Shown here one piece after another: positions 25,557 to 34,676 of a stretch of DNA of 64,000 nucleotides. The DNA comes from Streptomyces sp. NBC_00775 (GTDB lineage: Bacteria > Actinomycetota > Actinomycetes > Streptomycetales > Streptomycetaceae). Position numbers and translations under genes: made by a program. The DNA is taken from the NCBI RefSeq assembly GCF_036347135.1, contig NZ_CP108938.1:6572001-6636000 (forward strand), written 5' to 3'. Numbering within the stretch: position 1 is the first letter of the stretch; each line of letters opens with the position of its first letter. Under the pieces are notes generated by a model that did not search any database, had not been told where the DNA came from, and saw only the letters and a program-made list of their open reading frames with translations.

Positions 25557-28500
25557 CTACAGCAGCGAGGGCACCTCGGACGCGGAGACGGAGCGGGCCG
25601 CTCGTTCCAGGGCGCTGGCGAGGAGGGCCAAGTCCGTGGGGCCGTTGCCGAGTTCGCGGACGGGCCGGCGGGCCGGAGGGTCACCCATGCGGTGCCACTC
25701 CAGGGGGACGACGGTGGGGCGGAGGGTGGCGGTGCGAGGGATGCGTCCGGTGACCCGACCGCCCTGGAAGGGCGTGTCCCGGCCGTCGGCCCGCAGGAGC
25801 CGGCCCCGCCCGGGACCGGGTTCGTCCGGCCCCGCCCCCGGCGACGGCGCGTCGAGCGCGATGCGCAGCGCGGCGGACCGAGCCAGCTCGGACCCCGCCG
25901 TACGCCCATCGACCCCGGCCGCAGCCACCAGGTGCACCCCCAACCGCTCGCCCTCACGGGCAACGGCCTCCAGCGCCCGCACGACCGACCCCGCCGAGGG
26001 CCGCCCGGGCGACCCCAACGCCGGAGAGAGCAGCGCGTCCAGATCATCGACCACCACGACAAGCCGGGCGAGCGGCGGCCCAGGCTCCGTACGCTCCCGC
26101 GAAGCCGCAGGTCGCAACCGCATGGTCGAACTCGGCGGCGCGTCGAGATCCGCGGCACCGGACGACGACGCACCGGGCACCATGCCGGACGAAGCCGACT
26201 TGGCCGAGCGCTGAACCACGATCCGGCCGGGCACCTCGCGCCGGGTGTGCCACTCCACGAAGTCGAGCCGTCCGAGCAGCTCGGCCCGTCGCTTCAGCTC
26301 GGCACTGAGGGCCTGGGCGAACTCCCGCATCCGTACGGGGTCGTTGGCGGTGAGGTGGGTGGTGACATGCGGGAGATCCGTACAGACCTGGAGCCCCTCG
26401 CCCCGCCCCGCGCCATTGCCCCCGATGCCGTCCCGCCCGTCTATGAGGACGATCCCGAGCCGGTCGGGCCGCTCCGCCGCGGCCAGGGACGCGGCGATCG
26501 AGCGCAGCAGTTCCGTACGACCGCTGCCCGAGGGGCCCTCGATCAGCAGATGCGGGCCCTCGGCGGGGAGATCCACGGCGACGGGCCCGCGCGGCCCGGC
26601 GCCGAGGACGGCCCGGGCGCGCCCACCGAGCGCTTCCGTGTCGTCCGCCGCGTCCGCCCAACGTGCCATCAGGGAGGCGGGAGTGGCTCGTGCGAGCCCC
26701 AACTCGTCGAGCAGGCGGGACATGGGGGGCAAGGGTGCGGACACGCGCGCGTGCCGGTCGCCGTATGTGCCGTGCGTGCCGTCCGTGCGCAAGGGCGCGA
26801 GGGCCCGCGCGAACCGCTCGGCCCACGCGACCGACACGGCGTCGATCGCCGCGACGGTGCCGTGGCCCACGGGGCCGCGCGGCCGGTGTCCGGTGAAGCC
26901 GGGGTGGGTGTGGCCGCCGTGCCGCGAACTGCTGTCTGCGGTCCCGGTGTTCGGGGAGCCCGTGTGGGCGGGGCCGGGGTGCGGCGAACCGCCGTGGGCC
27001 GGTCCGCCGCGTGGGGATCCGCCGTGACCGTGCTCGCCCTGGGGCTGTCCGGCGGCGCCGCCGCCGCGCGCGCGGTCCACGGATTCGGCTCGCGTGGACC
27101 CTCCGAGTCCGCCTCTGCCGGCCCCCGCGGCGTCACCCTGCCCGTACCGCGTGGCTCCCCTCGGCGGGGAGCTCGCGGGGCCGCCCGGCGCGATCCGCAT
27201 CAGCCGCAGCGCCGTGGCCACGTCTCCGCTGAGCAGGGCGACCGCCCCGCACTCCCGGAACGCGGGCGACGCCTCGCATGCCGCCTCGTACGTCTCCGTC
27301 ACCGGTGACGCGGGCGACGCCGCCGGGGTCTCGGCGAGGCACACCACATGGATCCCGGCCCGCGCCCCCTCGTGCGCCAGCCGCACCACGGCCTCGCGTA
27401 CGTCGGCGCTCCCGGGGTCCCCGTCCACGACCACCACGGTGTACGGCCCGTCGAAGCCCGTGTCCGCCGGGTCCTCGTCCCGCGCCCAGGAGGGCCGCCG
27501 GGCTCCGCCGCGCAGGTCGGTGCCCTGGCGATCGTCCCGGGCCTGCGTGCCGCCGACGCCGTAGGCGCTGAGCGGGACGGGACCGCCCGCCGCGCCACCC
27601 GTTTCCGTCAGGTGGTCCTCCAGGCGGCGGAGGAGTTCGTCCGTGCGGGCCGTCGCCTGTTCGCGGTCGTAGGCGAGGAGGAGGCGGCAGTCCTGGCCGT
27701 GGGTGGGGCGGACGTGGGGGAGCCAGCCCAGCCAGGACCACTCGGCGGTGCGCTCCTGGACGGTGCGGGAGCGGTCCGTGCTGATCAGAACGATTTCGAG
27801 GGCGTCGGGGGAGTGCAGCGCGGCGAGCTGGGCCACCACCGCGCGGGCCAGGCCCGCGAGGCGCGGACGCGGTCCGGCCAGGCCCAGCGCGCCGGCCTCC
27901 CGCAGCCCCGCGGTGACCGGCACCGCGGGCAGCAGGCCCGAACCGTCGGGCGCCGCCCGGTCGGCCGTGCCCAGCCGCACGGTCAGCGCCTCCTGGTGAC
28001 CGGGGCCGCGCTCCCACAGCCGAGGTCCCGGCCCCAGCGCGGTGAGCAGCAGGGTCGCGGGGTCGGGCCAGCTCTCCGGGGACTGGGACACCGTCGGGAG
28101 GGGGTCCTCCGGCGCGGCTTCCTCGTCGTCGTACGGGTCCTGTCCGGCTCCCGTCGGTCCACCGCGTCCGCCGGTCAGCCGCCGGGCCCACGCGCCGATC
28201 CCGCCGCGCCTGCGCACGCCCGGCGGGACGTCCGTGCCCCGCTGGGGAGTGCCCTTGCGGGTGCCTCCGGTTCCCGGGCCGGAGGCGTCGTCCTCGGGCC
28301 CGGCCGGGGGTTCGCCGTGTCCGGCGGGCGCGGGGCCGCCGTCGGGTCCGGCGCCGTCGCGCGGCCGGGTCTCGATGCGGGGCGCCCCGCCCTGTTCGGG
28401 CACCACGGACGGTGTGGGAGTGGGCCTGCCGGACGGCGCGGTGTGCGGGTCGGCCGGACCGTGCTCCTGCGCCCCGCGCGGGACTCCTCCCGCGGCTCCC

Positions 28501-29330
28501 CACTCCGCCGATCCGTAGGCGTGATGCGTGTCACCGGCGGGCGGCGGGACCGCGGTGCCGCCGGGTTTCCCGGCGGCCGGGGTCCGGGCGGCGCCCCCCA
28601 CGCGCGCGCGGGGCACGGTCGCGGCCGGTGACGCCGGCCCCGGGCGGGCGGGGCCGCCGTCGGACCGGGTTCCCGTGCCGGGCCCGGCACCGGCGGTCAC
28701 GCGCACGTGCCCCTCCCCGTCCGGCGCCGTCCCCAGGGCCCCCGTGGCCCCGGGCGGAGTCAGCCGCAGTGCGGTCTCGCCGACCCTGAGGAGCGCACCG
28801 GGAGCGAGGCGGACCGGGCGGGTGCCGACGCGGGTGCCGTCCAGCGTCGTGCCGTTCGTCGAGCCGAGGTCGGCGACCGAGACGCGGCCCTCGGGGGTGA
28901 CCGTGACCGCGCAGTGCAGGCGGGAGACGTCGGGGTCGTCCAGGGGCACGTCCGCGTCGGCGGAGCGGCCGATGTGGATCTGGCCGCCGTGCAGGAGGTG
29001 GACGCCGCCGGCGTCGGGGCCCGCGACCACATGGAGCTGGGCGGCGCCGTCGTCCGCGTCGGGGCCGGGCTCCGCGGGGCTGCCCAGGGACAGCACGGCA
29101 CCGTCCGTCAGGGGCGGTTCGCCCAGCGTGCAGCGCTGTGCGTCGAGGCGCTCCGCACCCGCGTACAGCACGACCTGGCTGTCACTCCCGACCGCCGAGG
29201 CGAGCCCCGACGCGACCGCGGCCAGCGCCGTCCCGGCGGGCGCGGTGACCAGCACATCGCAGGCCGCGGTTCGCCCCCGCGGCTCCGAGGGCGGGCCCAG
29301 CGGGTCTACGACGGTCAGCCGGATCTGCAT
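25557..29330 (-). CDS. FHA-domain protein with FtsK/SpoIIIE-like ATPase domain
   Basis: 1257 residues from the ATG at 29330. Residues 1-85 resemble a small ubiquitin-like/YukD-type domain. Residues ~100-190 are an FHA domain with the phosphothreonine-binding signatures IGRSADADV, SRLH and GSTNGT. About 250 residues of low-complexity Pro/Gly-rich sequence follow. The C-terminal half is an FtsK/SpoIIIE-type ATPase: Walker A GPSGSGRTE near residue 930 and Walker B LVVVVDDLDALL near 1090, with degenerate ATPase-like sequence before it, as in EccC proteins. No EsxA/B or other ESX genes are nearby, and no DNA-translocation gamma domain or N-terminal membrane helices are seen, so it is neither a plain FtsK nor a complete EccC. 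It is divergent from the pkaA-like kinase gene, a likely source of its phosphopeptide ligand. Confidence 0.88.
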   Translation of the reverse strand: MQIRLTVVDPLGPPSEPRGRTAACDVLVTAPAGTALAAVASGLASAVGSDSQVVLYAGAERLDAQRCTLGEPPLTDGAVLSLGSPAEPGPDADDGAAQLHVVAGPDAGGVHLLHGGQIHIGRSADADVPLDDPDVSRLHCAVTVTPEGRVSVADLGSTNGTTLDGTRVGTRPVRLAPGALLRVGETALRLTPPGATGALGTAPDGEGHVRVTAGAGPGTGTRSDGGPARPGPASPAATVPRARVGGAARTPAAGKPGGTAVPPPAGDTHHAYGSAEWGAAGGVPRGAQEHGPADPHTAPSGRPTPTPSVVPEQGGAPRIETRPRDGAGPDGGPAPAGHGEPPAGPEDDASGPGTGGTRKGTPQRGTDVPPGVRRRGGIGAWARRLTGGRGGPTGAGQDPYDDEEAAPEDPLPTVSQSPESWPDPATLLLTALGPGPRLWERGPGHQEALTVRLGTADRAAPDGSGLLPAVPVTAGLREAGALGLAGPRPRLAGLARAVVAQLAALHSPDALEIVLISTDRSRTVQERTAEWSWLGWLPHVRPTHGQDCRLLLAYDREQATARTDELLRRLEDHLTETGGAAGGPVPLSAYGVGGTQARDDRQGTDLRGGARRPSWARDEDPADTGFDGPYTVVVVDGDPGSADVREAVVRLAHEGARAGIHVVCLAETPAASPASPVTETYEAACEASPAFRECGAVALLSGDVATALRLMRIAPGGPASSPPRGATRYGQGDAAGAGRGGLGGSTRAESVDRARGGGAAGQPQGEHGHGGSPRGGPAHGGSPHPGPAHTGSPNTGTADSSSRHGGHTHPGFTGHRPRGPVGHGTVAAIDAVSVAWAERFARALAPLRTDGTHGTYGDRHARVSAPLPPMSRLLDELGLARATPASLMARWADAADDTEALGGRARAVLGAGPRGPVAVDLPAEGPHLLIEGPSGSGRTELLRSIAASLAAAERPDRLGIVLIDGRDGIGGNGAGRGEGLQVCTDLPHVTTHLTANDPVRMREFAQALSAELKRRAELLGRLDFVEWHTRREVPGRIVVQRSAKSASSGMVPGASSSGAADLDAPPSSTMRLRPAASRERTEPGPPLARLVVVVDDLDALLSPALGSPGRPSAGSVVRALEAVAREGERLGVHLVAAAGVDGRTAGSELARSAALRIALDAPSPGAGPDEPGPGRGRLLRADGRDTPFQGGRVTGRIPRTATLRPTVVPLEWHRMGDPPARRPVRELGNGPTDLALLASALERAARSVSASEVPSLL

Positions 29331-29795
29331 CGCCGTCAGCGGTCCCTTCCGCGCAGGTGTCCGCGACGAGGACGAGGCTGCGCTGTGGTCCCCCCACCGC
29401 AGATTCCCCCACCGCACACGGGCACGTCGGCCAGTACTGAAGGCATCCTCGCACCTGCCACTGACAACACGCCCGGCACCCACCCGTAAGTGATCTTGAT
29501 TGGTCGGCTCTGCCCGTAAAAGTGCCTGCCCCGTGCCCGACCGGTGCCCGCTTGAGATCGGTCACGTCCGCACTTCGGCAACCAACGACCTCGGCCGAGC
29601 GTCTTTCCATCGAACATGTACGGGAAGGCGTACGTAACCGCTTATGCGGAACACAACCGCCTGTGGGACCCATGGGGAGCACAGAAAGACAACAGCCCAG
29701 TGCCCTGTACGGCGGCACTACAGTGGGTCGGAACACCTGTACCACGGTGATCACGATGGATGGACCAGGCAAGCAAGCAACAGGGAGCGCATGAC
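29331..29795. other. Divergent promoter region between FHA-ATPase and kinase genes
   Basis: 465 bp without a supportable gene. It must contain the promoters of the minus-strand FHA-ATPase and of the plus-strand kinase. Locally AT-richer stretches lie near 29488-29520 and 29615-29660. I could not assign -35/-10 pairs or an operator with confidence. Confidence 0.5.
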
Positions 29796-31505
29796 GTGCG
29801 GCCGGTAGGGAGCAAGTACCTCCTTGAGGAGCCGCTGGGGCGCGGCGCCACAGGCACCGTCTGGCGAGCCCGCCAGAGGGAGACCGCGGGCGCCGAGGCG
29901 GCCGTGGCCGGGCAGCCCGGCGAGACCGTGGCGATCAAGGTCCTCAAGGAGGAGCTCGCCAGCGACGCGGACATCGTGATGCGGTTCCTGCGGGAGCGCT
30001 CCGTGCTGCTCCGGCTGACCCACCCGAACATCGTGCGCGTACGGGACCTCGTCGTCGAAGGCGATCTGCTCGCCCTCGTCATGGACCTGATCGACGGGCC
30101 CGACCTGCACCGCTACCTGCGCGAGAACGGGCCCTTCAGCCCCGTCGCCGCCGCCCTCCTCACCGCGCAGGTCGCCGACGCGCTCGCCGCCAGCCACGCC
30201 GACGGCGTCGTCCACCGCGACCTGAAGCCCGCGAACGTCCTGCTCAAGCAGGACGGCGGCCAGATGCACCCGATGCTGACGGACTTCGGCATCGCCCGGC
30301 TCGCCGACTCCCCGGGCCTCACCCGCACCCACGAGTTCGTCGGCACCCCCGCCTATGTCGCGCCCGAGTCCGCGGAGGGGCGTCCGCAGACGTCCGCCGT
30401 CGACATCTACGGAGCGGGCATCCTGCTGTACGAGCTGGTCACCGGGCGTCCGCCGTTCGGCGGCGGCTCCGCCCTGGAGGTGCTGCACCAGCACCTGAGC
30501 GCCGAGCCGCGCCGCCCTTCGACCGTCCCGGACCCGCTGTGGACCGTCATAGAACGCTGTCTGCGCAAGAACCCGGACGAGCGGCCGAGCGCCGAGAACC
30601 TCGCACGCGGGCTGCGCGCCGTCGCCGCGGGCGTCGGTGTGCACGCGAACGCCGCGCAGATCGCCGCCGCCGACGGCGTGGGGGCGCTGCTCGCCCCCGA
30701 CCCGGCCCCGACGGCCGTCCCCGGAGCCGCCGATCCCACGCAGGTGCTGCCGCACGGCGCGGGCGCGTACGACCCGAACGGCGCGACCAGCGTCCTGCCG
30801 CACACCGGTGACGCCGACCCCACCTCCGTCCTCCCGCACCGCGGCGCGGCCGATCCGACCGCCGTCATGCCGCCCGTGCCGCAGCACCAGCCGGGCGGCC
30901 AGCCCGGTCAGGCCGAGGACCCGCATCCCTGGCAGAACCAGCTGCGCGCGGCCCGCGACCGCAACGAACAGACGCAGGTCCAGTACCTCGACCCGAACGA
31001 GGACCCGCTGCGCCGCCGTCCCCAGCGGCAGGTCGCACGGCCCCAGCAGCGCCCTCAGCAGCAGCGACCGCCGCAGGGCCAGCAGCCGCCGCCCGGGTAC
31101 GGGTATCCGCAGCAGCAACAGCCGCAGCAGTACGCGCCCCAGCAGCCGCAGCAGTACGCACCGCAGCAGCCCCAGCACCAGCAGCCGCAGCGGTACGCCC
31201 CCGCGCCCCAGCAGCAGCCTCAGCCGCAGCGGTACGCGCCGCCGCAGGAGCCCCAGCAGCCCGCGCCGCGACAGCCCCGTCAGCGCGGCGCCAACCCCAC
31301 GAAGATTCCGGGGCTCGGCTGTCTGAAGGGGTGCCTGTTCACCATCGTCATCCTGTTCGTCGCCGGGTGGCTGATCTGGGAGTTCAGTCCCCTCCAGGAC
31401 TGGATCGGTTCGGGCAAGGGGTACTTCGCCCAGCTGAAGGACTGGTTCAACACCGTCAGCGGGTGGATCGGCGATCTCGGCGGGGGCGGCTCCTCCAGCA
31501 ACTGA
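29796..31505 (+). CDS. pkaA: Membrane Ser/Thr protein kinase, PkaA-like
   Basis: 569 residues from a GTG at 29796 with GGGAG ten bases upstream; an ATG at 29760 in the same frame is the alternative. The kinase domain is complete: P-loop GRGATGTV (15-22), Lys48 in VAIKVL, HRDLKPANV (Asp142), DFG at Asp163 and GTPAYVAPE. After it come ~100 residues with DPT-type repeats and a Gln/Pro/Tyr-rich region (repeated QQYAPQQP), then a single membrane helix near the C-terminus (CLFTIVILFVAGWLIW) and a short outer tail. The order kinase-kinase-prfB and the Gln/Pro-rich tail match S. coelicolor pkaA/pkaB as remembered. The symbol is given on that basis. Targets may include the FHA protein divergent from it. 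Confidence 0.88.
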   Translation: MRPVGSKYLLEEPLGRGATGTVWRARQRETAGAEAAVAGQPGETVAIKVLKEELASDADIVMRFLRERSVLLRLTHPNIVRVRDLVVEGDLLALVMDLIDGPDLHRYLRENGPFSPVAAALLTAQVADALAASHADGVVHRDLKPANVLLKQDGGQMHPMLTDFGIARLADSPGLTRTHEFVGTPAYVAPESAEGRPQTSAVDIYGAGILLYELVTGRPPFGGGSALEVLHQHLSAEPRRPSTVPDPLWTVIERCLRKNPDERPSAENLARGLRAVAAGVGVHANAAQIAAADGVGALLAPDPAPTAVPGAADPTQVLPHGAGAYDPNGATSVLPHTGDADPTSVLPHRGAADPTAVMPPVPQHQPGGQPGQAEDPHPWQNQLRAARDRNEQTQVQYLDPNEDPLRRRPQRQVARPQQRPQQQRPPQGQQPPPGYGYPQQQQPQQYAPQQPQQYAPQQPQHQQPQRYAPAPQQQPQPQRYAPPQEPQQPAPRQPRQRGANPTKIPGLGCLKGCLFTIVILFVAGWLIWEFSPLQDWIGSGKGYFAQLKDWFNTVSGWIGDLGGGGSSSN

Positions 31506-31714
31506 ACCTCGGGAACGACTGTCCCCGGGGACCTGTCCCTGGTGACAACTGCCCCTGGGGACAGCTGACTCTGGAGATTTGTCGACACCTGACGGGTGAT
31601 TTCCGTCCCCGGGGTAAGGATCGGCTCGTCGGACGCGTAGTTTTGTCGGCTGGGGGCCGGGGGTCACCCCCGGGACGGCGCAGCAGCGACAACCACGCGT
31701 CTGTAGGAGCAGTC

Positions 31715-32959
31715 TTGGCACGCAAGATCGGGAGCCGGTACACCGCGAACCAGATTCTGGGGCGGGGCAGCGCCGGCACGGTGTGGCTGGGCGAGGGGCC
31801 GGAGGGGCCTGTCGCCATCAAGCTGCTGCGCGAGGACCTCGCGTCCGACCAGGAGCTCGTCGGGCGTTTCGTCCAGGAGCGCACGGCGCTGCTGGGCCTC
31901 GACGACCCGCATGTGGTCGCGGTCCGCGACCTGGTGGTGGACGGGAACGACCTCGCGCTCGTCATGGATCTCGTACGGGGTACGGATCTCCGCACCCGGC
32001 TCGACCGGGAGCGGCGGCTCGCCCCCGAGGCAGCGGTCGCGATCGTCGCGGATGTCGCGGACGGGCTCGCGGCCGCGCACGCCGCCGGGGTCGTCCACCG
32101 GGACGTGAAGCCCGAGAACGTCCTGCTCGACATGCAGGGCCCGCTCGGCCCCGGCGGCTCGCACCCCGCGCTGCTGACCGACTTCGGTGTGGCGAAACTC
32201 ATCGACTCACCTCGCCGGACCCGGGCCACGAAGATCATCGGTACGCCGGACTACCTCGCGCCCGAGATCATCGAGGGGCTGCCGCCGCGGGCCGCCGTCG
32301 ACATCTACGCGCTGGCGACGGTGCTGTACGAGCTCCTCGCCGGCTTCACGCCCTTCGGGGGCGGACACCCGGGCGCGGTCCTGCGCCGCCATGTCACCGA
32401 GACCGTGGTCCCGCTCCCCGGCATCCCGGACGAGCTGTGGCAGCTGATCGTGCAGTGCCTGGCGAAGGCGCCGGCGTCACGGCTGCGGGCGTCGGAGCTG
32501 GGGGCGCGGCTGCGGGAGCAGTTGCCGTTGCTGGCGGGGATGCCGCCGTTGGACGTGGATTCGCCGGACGCGGAGTCGGAGGACGGGGACGAGGCGTACG
32601 AGGAGGCGGCGGAGCCGTCCGCTCCCGCCTCGGCGCGGGTTCGGCGGGGGGCTGTGCCGCTGGTGTCCGGGGCCGCGCCCGACTCCAACCGGGACACCCA
32701 TACGTCGATGAGGGTGCCCGGGCCGGACGAGCTGGCGGGGGGCGCTCGCGGTACGGCTCGCGCACCGCGGGCCGCGGGGGCTCCCCGGCCGGGGTCGGCC
32801 CGGCATCGGGCCTCCGCCCGGCGGCGGCGTATCACGCTGGGGGCGGCGGCTGTCGCTCTCGTCGCCGCGGTGGGGGTCGGTACCTGGCTCGCCACGTCGG
32901 GCGACGACGCCGACGCGACTCCCCAGGACACGAAGAACTCGGCACCGGCCTCACCGTGA
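31715..32959 (+). CDS. pkaB: Membrane Ser/Thr protein kinase, PkaB-like
   Basis: 414 residues from a TTG at 31715, chosen because GTAGGAG lies five bases upstream and the kinase sequence (ARKIGSRYTANQILGRG) begins directly; no ATG or GTG is suitably placed. The catalytic set is intact: P-loop GRGSAGTVW, Lys36, HRDVKPENV (Asp130), DFG at Asp156, GTPDYLAPE. A juxtamembrane region with acidic and Ala/Arg-rich parts leads to one membrane helix (ITLGAAAVALVAAVGVG) and a ~20-residue outer tail with no PASTA or other sensor domain. 209 bp separate it from pkaA, so it may have its own promoter. The length agrees with PkaB. Confidence 0.88.
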   Translation: MARKIGSRYTANQILGRGSAGTVWLGEGPEGPVAIKLLREDLASDQELVGRFVQERTALLGLDDPHVVAVRDLVVDGNDLALVMDLVRGTDLRTRLDRERRLAPEAAVAIVADVADGLAAAHAAGVVHRDVKPENVLLDMQGPLGPGGSHPALLTDFGVAKLIDSPRRTRATKIIGTPDYLAPEIIEGLPPRAAVDIYALATVLYELLAGFTPFGGGHPGAVLRRHVTETVVPLPGIPDELWQLIVQCLAKAPASRLRASELGARLREQLPLLAGMPPLDVDSPDAESEDGDEAYEEAAEPSAPASARVRRGAVPLVSGAAPDSNRDTHTSMRVPGPDELAGGARGTARAPRAAGAPRPGSARHRASARRRRITLGAAAVALVAAVGVGTWLATSGDDADATPQDTKNSAPASP

Positions 32960-32970
32960 GGTTTCTCGCC

Positions 32971-33168
32971 CCGCCGCCCCTACCCGTCCCATCCCGTACC
33001 TGGGGGCTGCGCCCCCAGACCCCCTGGTCTAAAAGATTGCGCAGTTCCCCGCGCCCCTTAAGGGGCGCGGGGAACTGCGCGAGTAACCCCCACCGGCCCG
33101 CAGCCGACGAACCGGCCCACGGGGTCTGGGGCGGAGCCCCAGAAGGATGGGACGGGTAGGGGCGGCGG
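32971..33168. repeat. Composite inverted repeat with central 42-bp palindrome, probable terminator
   Basis: The outer ends are a perfect 24-bp inverted pair, 32971-32994 and 33145-33168 (inner ends ...CCCATCC / GGATGGG...). Inside are a short hairpin (GGGGGCTGCGCCCCC at 33002-33016) and a central perfect palindrome 33039-33080 whose arm is GCGCAGTTCCCCGCGCCCCTT. The element fills most of the 284-bp gap between pkaB and prfB and may end pkaB transcription. Terminal inverted repeats of this kind can mark a miniature mobile element, but no target-site duplication was identified. Confidence 0.75.
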
Positions 33169-33243
33169 GGGCGAAGGACGGGCTGCCGGGCCCCGTAGGG
33201 GCGAGGGGCGAGCCCCGCTTGTCGTAGCCGTTACGCTGGAGGC

Positions 33244-34350
33244 GTGGCAGTCGTCGATGTATCCGAAGAGCTCAAGTCCCTCTCCTCGACCATGGAGTCG
33301 ATCGAGGCCGTCCTGGACCTCGACAAGCTGAGGGCAGATGTCGCCGTGCTCGAGGAGCAGGCGGCCGCGCCGTCCCTGTGGGACGACCCGGACGAGGCGC
33401 AGAAGATCACCAGCAAGCTGAGCCACCTCCAGGCGGAGGTCAGGAAGGCCGAGGCGCTGCGCGGGCGTATCGACGATCTGAGCGTGCTCTTCGAGATGGC
33501 CGAGGAGGAGGACGACCCGGACACCCGTGCCGAGGCCGATGCCGAGCTCACCGCCGTCAAGAAGGCGCTGGACGAGATGGAAGTCCGGACGCTGCTCTCC
33601 GGGGAGTACGACTCCCGTGAGGCCGTCGTCACCATCCGTGCCGAGGCCGGCGGCGTCGACGCCTCCGACTTCGCCGAGAAGCTGCAGCGCATGTACCTGC
33701 GCTGGGCCGAGCGCCACGGCTACAAGACGGAGCTCTACGAGACCTCGTACGCGGAAGAGGCGGGGATCAAGTCCACCACCTTCGCCGTCCACGTCCCGTA
33801 CGCGTACGGCACACTCTCCGTGGAGCAGGGCACCCACCGGCTCGTGCGCATCTCGCCGTTCGACAACCAGGGGCGTCGCCAGACCTCCTTCGCCGGTGTC
33901 GAGATCCTGCCCGTGGTCGAGCAGACCGACCACATCGAGATCGACGAGTCCGAGCTGCGGGTGGATGTGTACCGGTCGTCGGGCCCCGGCGGTCAGGGCG
34001 TCAACACCACCGACTCCGCGGTGCGGCTGACCCACCTTCCCACCGGCATCGTCGTGTCGTGTCAGAACGAGCGGTCGCAGATCCAGAACAAGGCCAGTGC
34101 CATGAACGTTCTGCAGGCCAAGCTCCTTGAGCGGCGCCGGCAGGAGGAGCAGGCCAAGATGGACGCCCTCAAGGGCGACGGCGGCAACTCCTGGGGCAAC
34201 CAGATGCGTTCGTACGTCCTGCACCCGTACCAGATGGTCAAGGACCTGCGCACCGAGTTCGAAGTCGGTAACCCGGAGTCCGTGTTCAACGGCGAGATCG
34301 ACGGCTTCCTGGAGGCCGGAATTCGCTGGCGCAAGCAGCAGGAGAAGTAG
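33244..34350 (+). CDS. prfB: Peptide chain release factor 2
   Basis: 368 residues. The stop-codon recognition tripeptide SPF ([14 protein letters not shown], near residue 205), which recognises UGA and UAA, marks it as RF2 rather than RF1. The GGQ motif ([10 protein letters not shown], near 250) triggers peptide release in the ribosomal peptidyl-transferase centre, and the coiled N-terminal domain is complete. The reading frame is uninterrupted, so the in-frame UGA and +1 frameshift that autoregulates RF2 in many bacteria is absent. The start is a GTG at 33244 with GGAGG unusually close upstream. It sits downstream of the pka kinases and is followed by a strong terminator. Confidence 0.96.
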   Translation: MAVVDVSEELKSLSSTMESIEAVLDLDKLRADVAVLEEQAAAPSLWDDPDEAQKITSKLSHLQAEVRKAEALRGRIDDLSVLFEMAEEEDDPDTRAEADAELTAVKKALDEMEVRTLLSGEYDSREAVVTIRAEAGGVDASDFAEKLQRMYLRWAERHGYKTELYETSYAEEAGIKSTTFAVHVPYAYGTLSVEQGTHRLVRISPFDNQGRRQTSFAGVEILPVVEQTDHIEIDESELRVDVYRSSGPGGQGVNTTDSAVRLTHLPTGIVVSCQNERSQIQNKASAMNVLQAKLLERRRQEEQAKMDALKGDGGNSWGNQMRSYVLHPYQMVKDLRTEFEVGNPESVFNGEIDGFLEAGIRWRKQQEK

Positions 34351-34400
34351 GCGGGCATTGCGCGGGCGTATTCACGCCCCTTTGACGCCTCTTTGTCGAC

Positions 34401-34437
34401 AAGGCAACTGCCGCCCATCGGGCGGCAGTTGCCTTTT
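34401..34437 (+). terminator. Rho-independent terminator after prfB
   Basis: AAGGCAACTGCCGCCC (34401-34416) and its exact complement (34420-34435) form a 16-bp stem with a 3-base ATC loop, followed by TT. It begins 50 bp after the prfB stop codon, a textbook intrinsic terminator. Confidence 0.92.
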
Positions 34438-34526
34438 GTGTGAGGGTTGTCTGGGTTTTACGTCACAGTCACATGTCCTCACGGCAGGCAAATGATGTTG
34501 ATCCGGACATCGCGTACGCAACGACC

Positions 34527-34670
34527 TTGACGTTGCTTTGAAAACTGGGAAGGGTAACGGGTGGCATGCGTATCTCTGGGGCGCATGTGAACCGGGGGGC
34601 TTGAGAAAGGCCACCTGTGACGCCGTGGCCCCGGGCGCTGCTCCATTGACGATCAGCTACTGGGGGTAGC
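34527..34670 (+). promoter_or_regulatory. Candidate promoter and structured 5' leader of the LAETG protein gene
   Basis: TTGACG at 34527-34532 is followed after 17 bases by AAGGGT, a plausible promoter. The downstream leader can fold. GGTGGC (34560-34565) pairs with GCCACC (34610-34615), enclosing ATGCG/CGCAT (34566-34570 with 34582-34586) and a small CTT-GAGA-AAG hairpin with a GNRA loop (34600-34609). Just before the gene, GCTAC/GTAGC (34656-34660 with 34666-34670) forms a hairpin whose loop holds part of a G-rich ribosome-binding-like tract 7-16 bases before the ATG. This layout resembles a riboswitch with an expression platform, but no known class was recognised. Confidence 0.35.
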
Positions 34671-34676
34671 AGGCAG

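Noticed and set aside
25557..29330. Full ESX type VII secretion locus
   Set aside because: The ATPase is EccC-like only in its ATPase part. No EsxA/B, EccB, EccD, EccE or mycosin genes are in the window.
29796..31505. PASTA-type (PknB) kinase
   Set aside because: The C-terminal part is Gln/Pro-rich with one helix and a short outer tail. No PASTA repeats are seen in either kinase.
33244..34350. Programmed +1 frameshift in prfB
   Set aside because: The RF2 frame is continuous from the GTG to the end with no early in-frame UGA, so no frameshift is needed.
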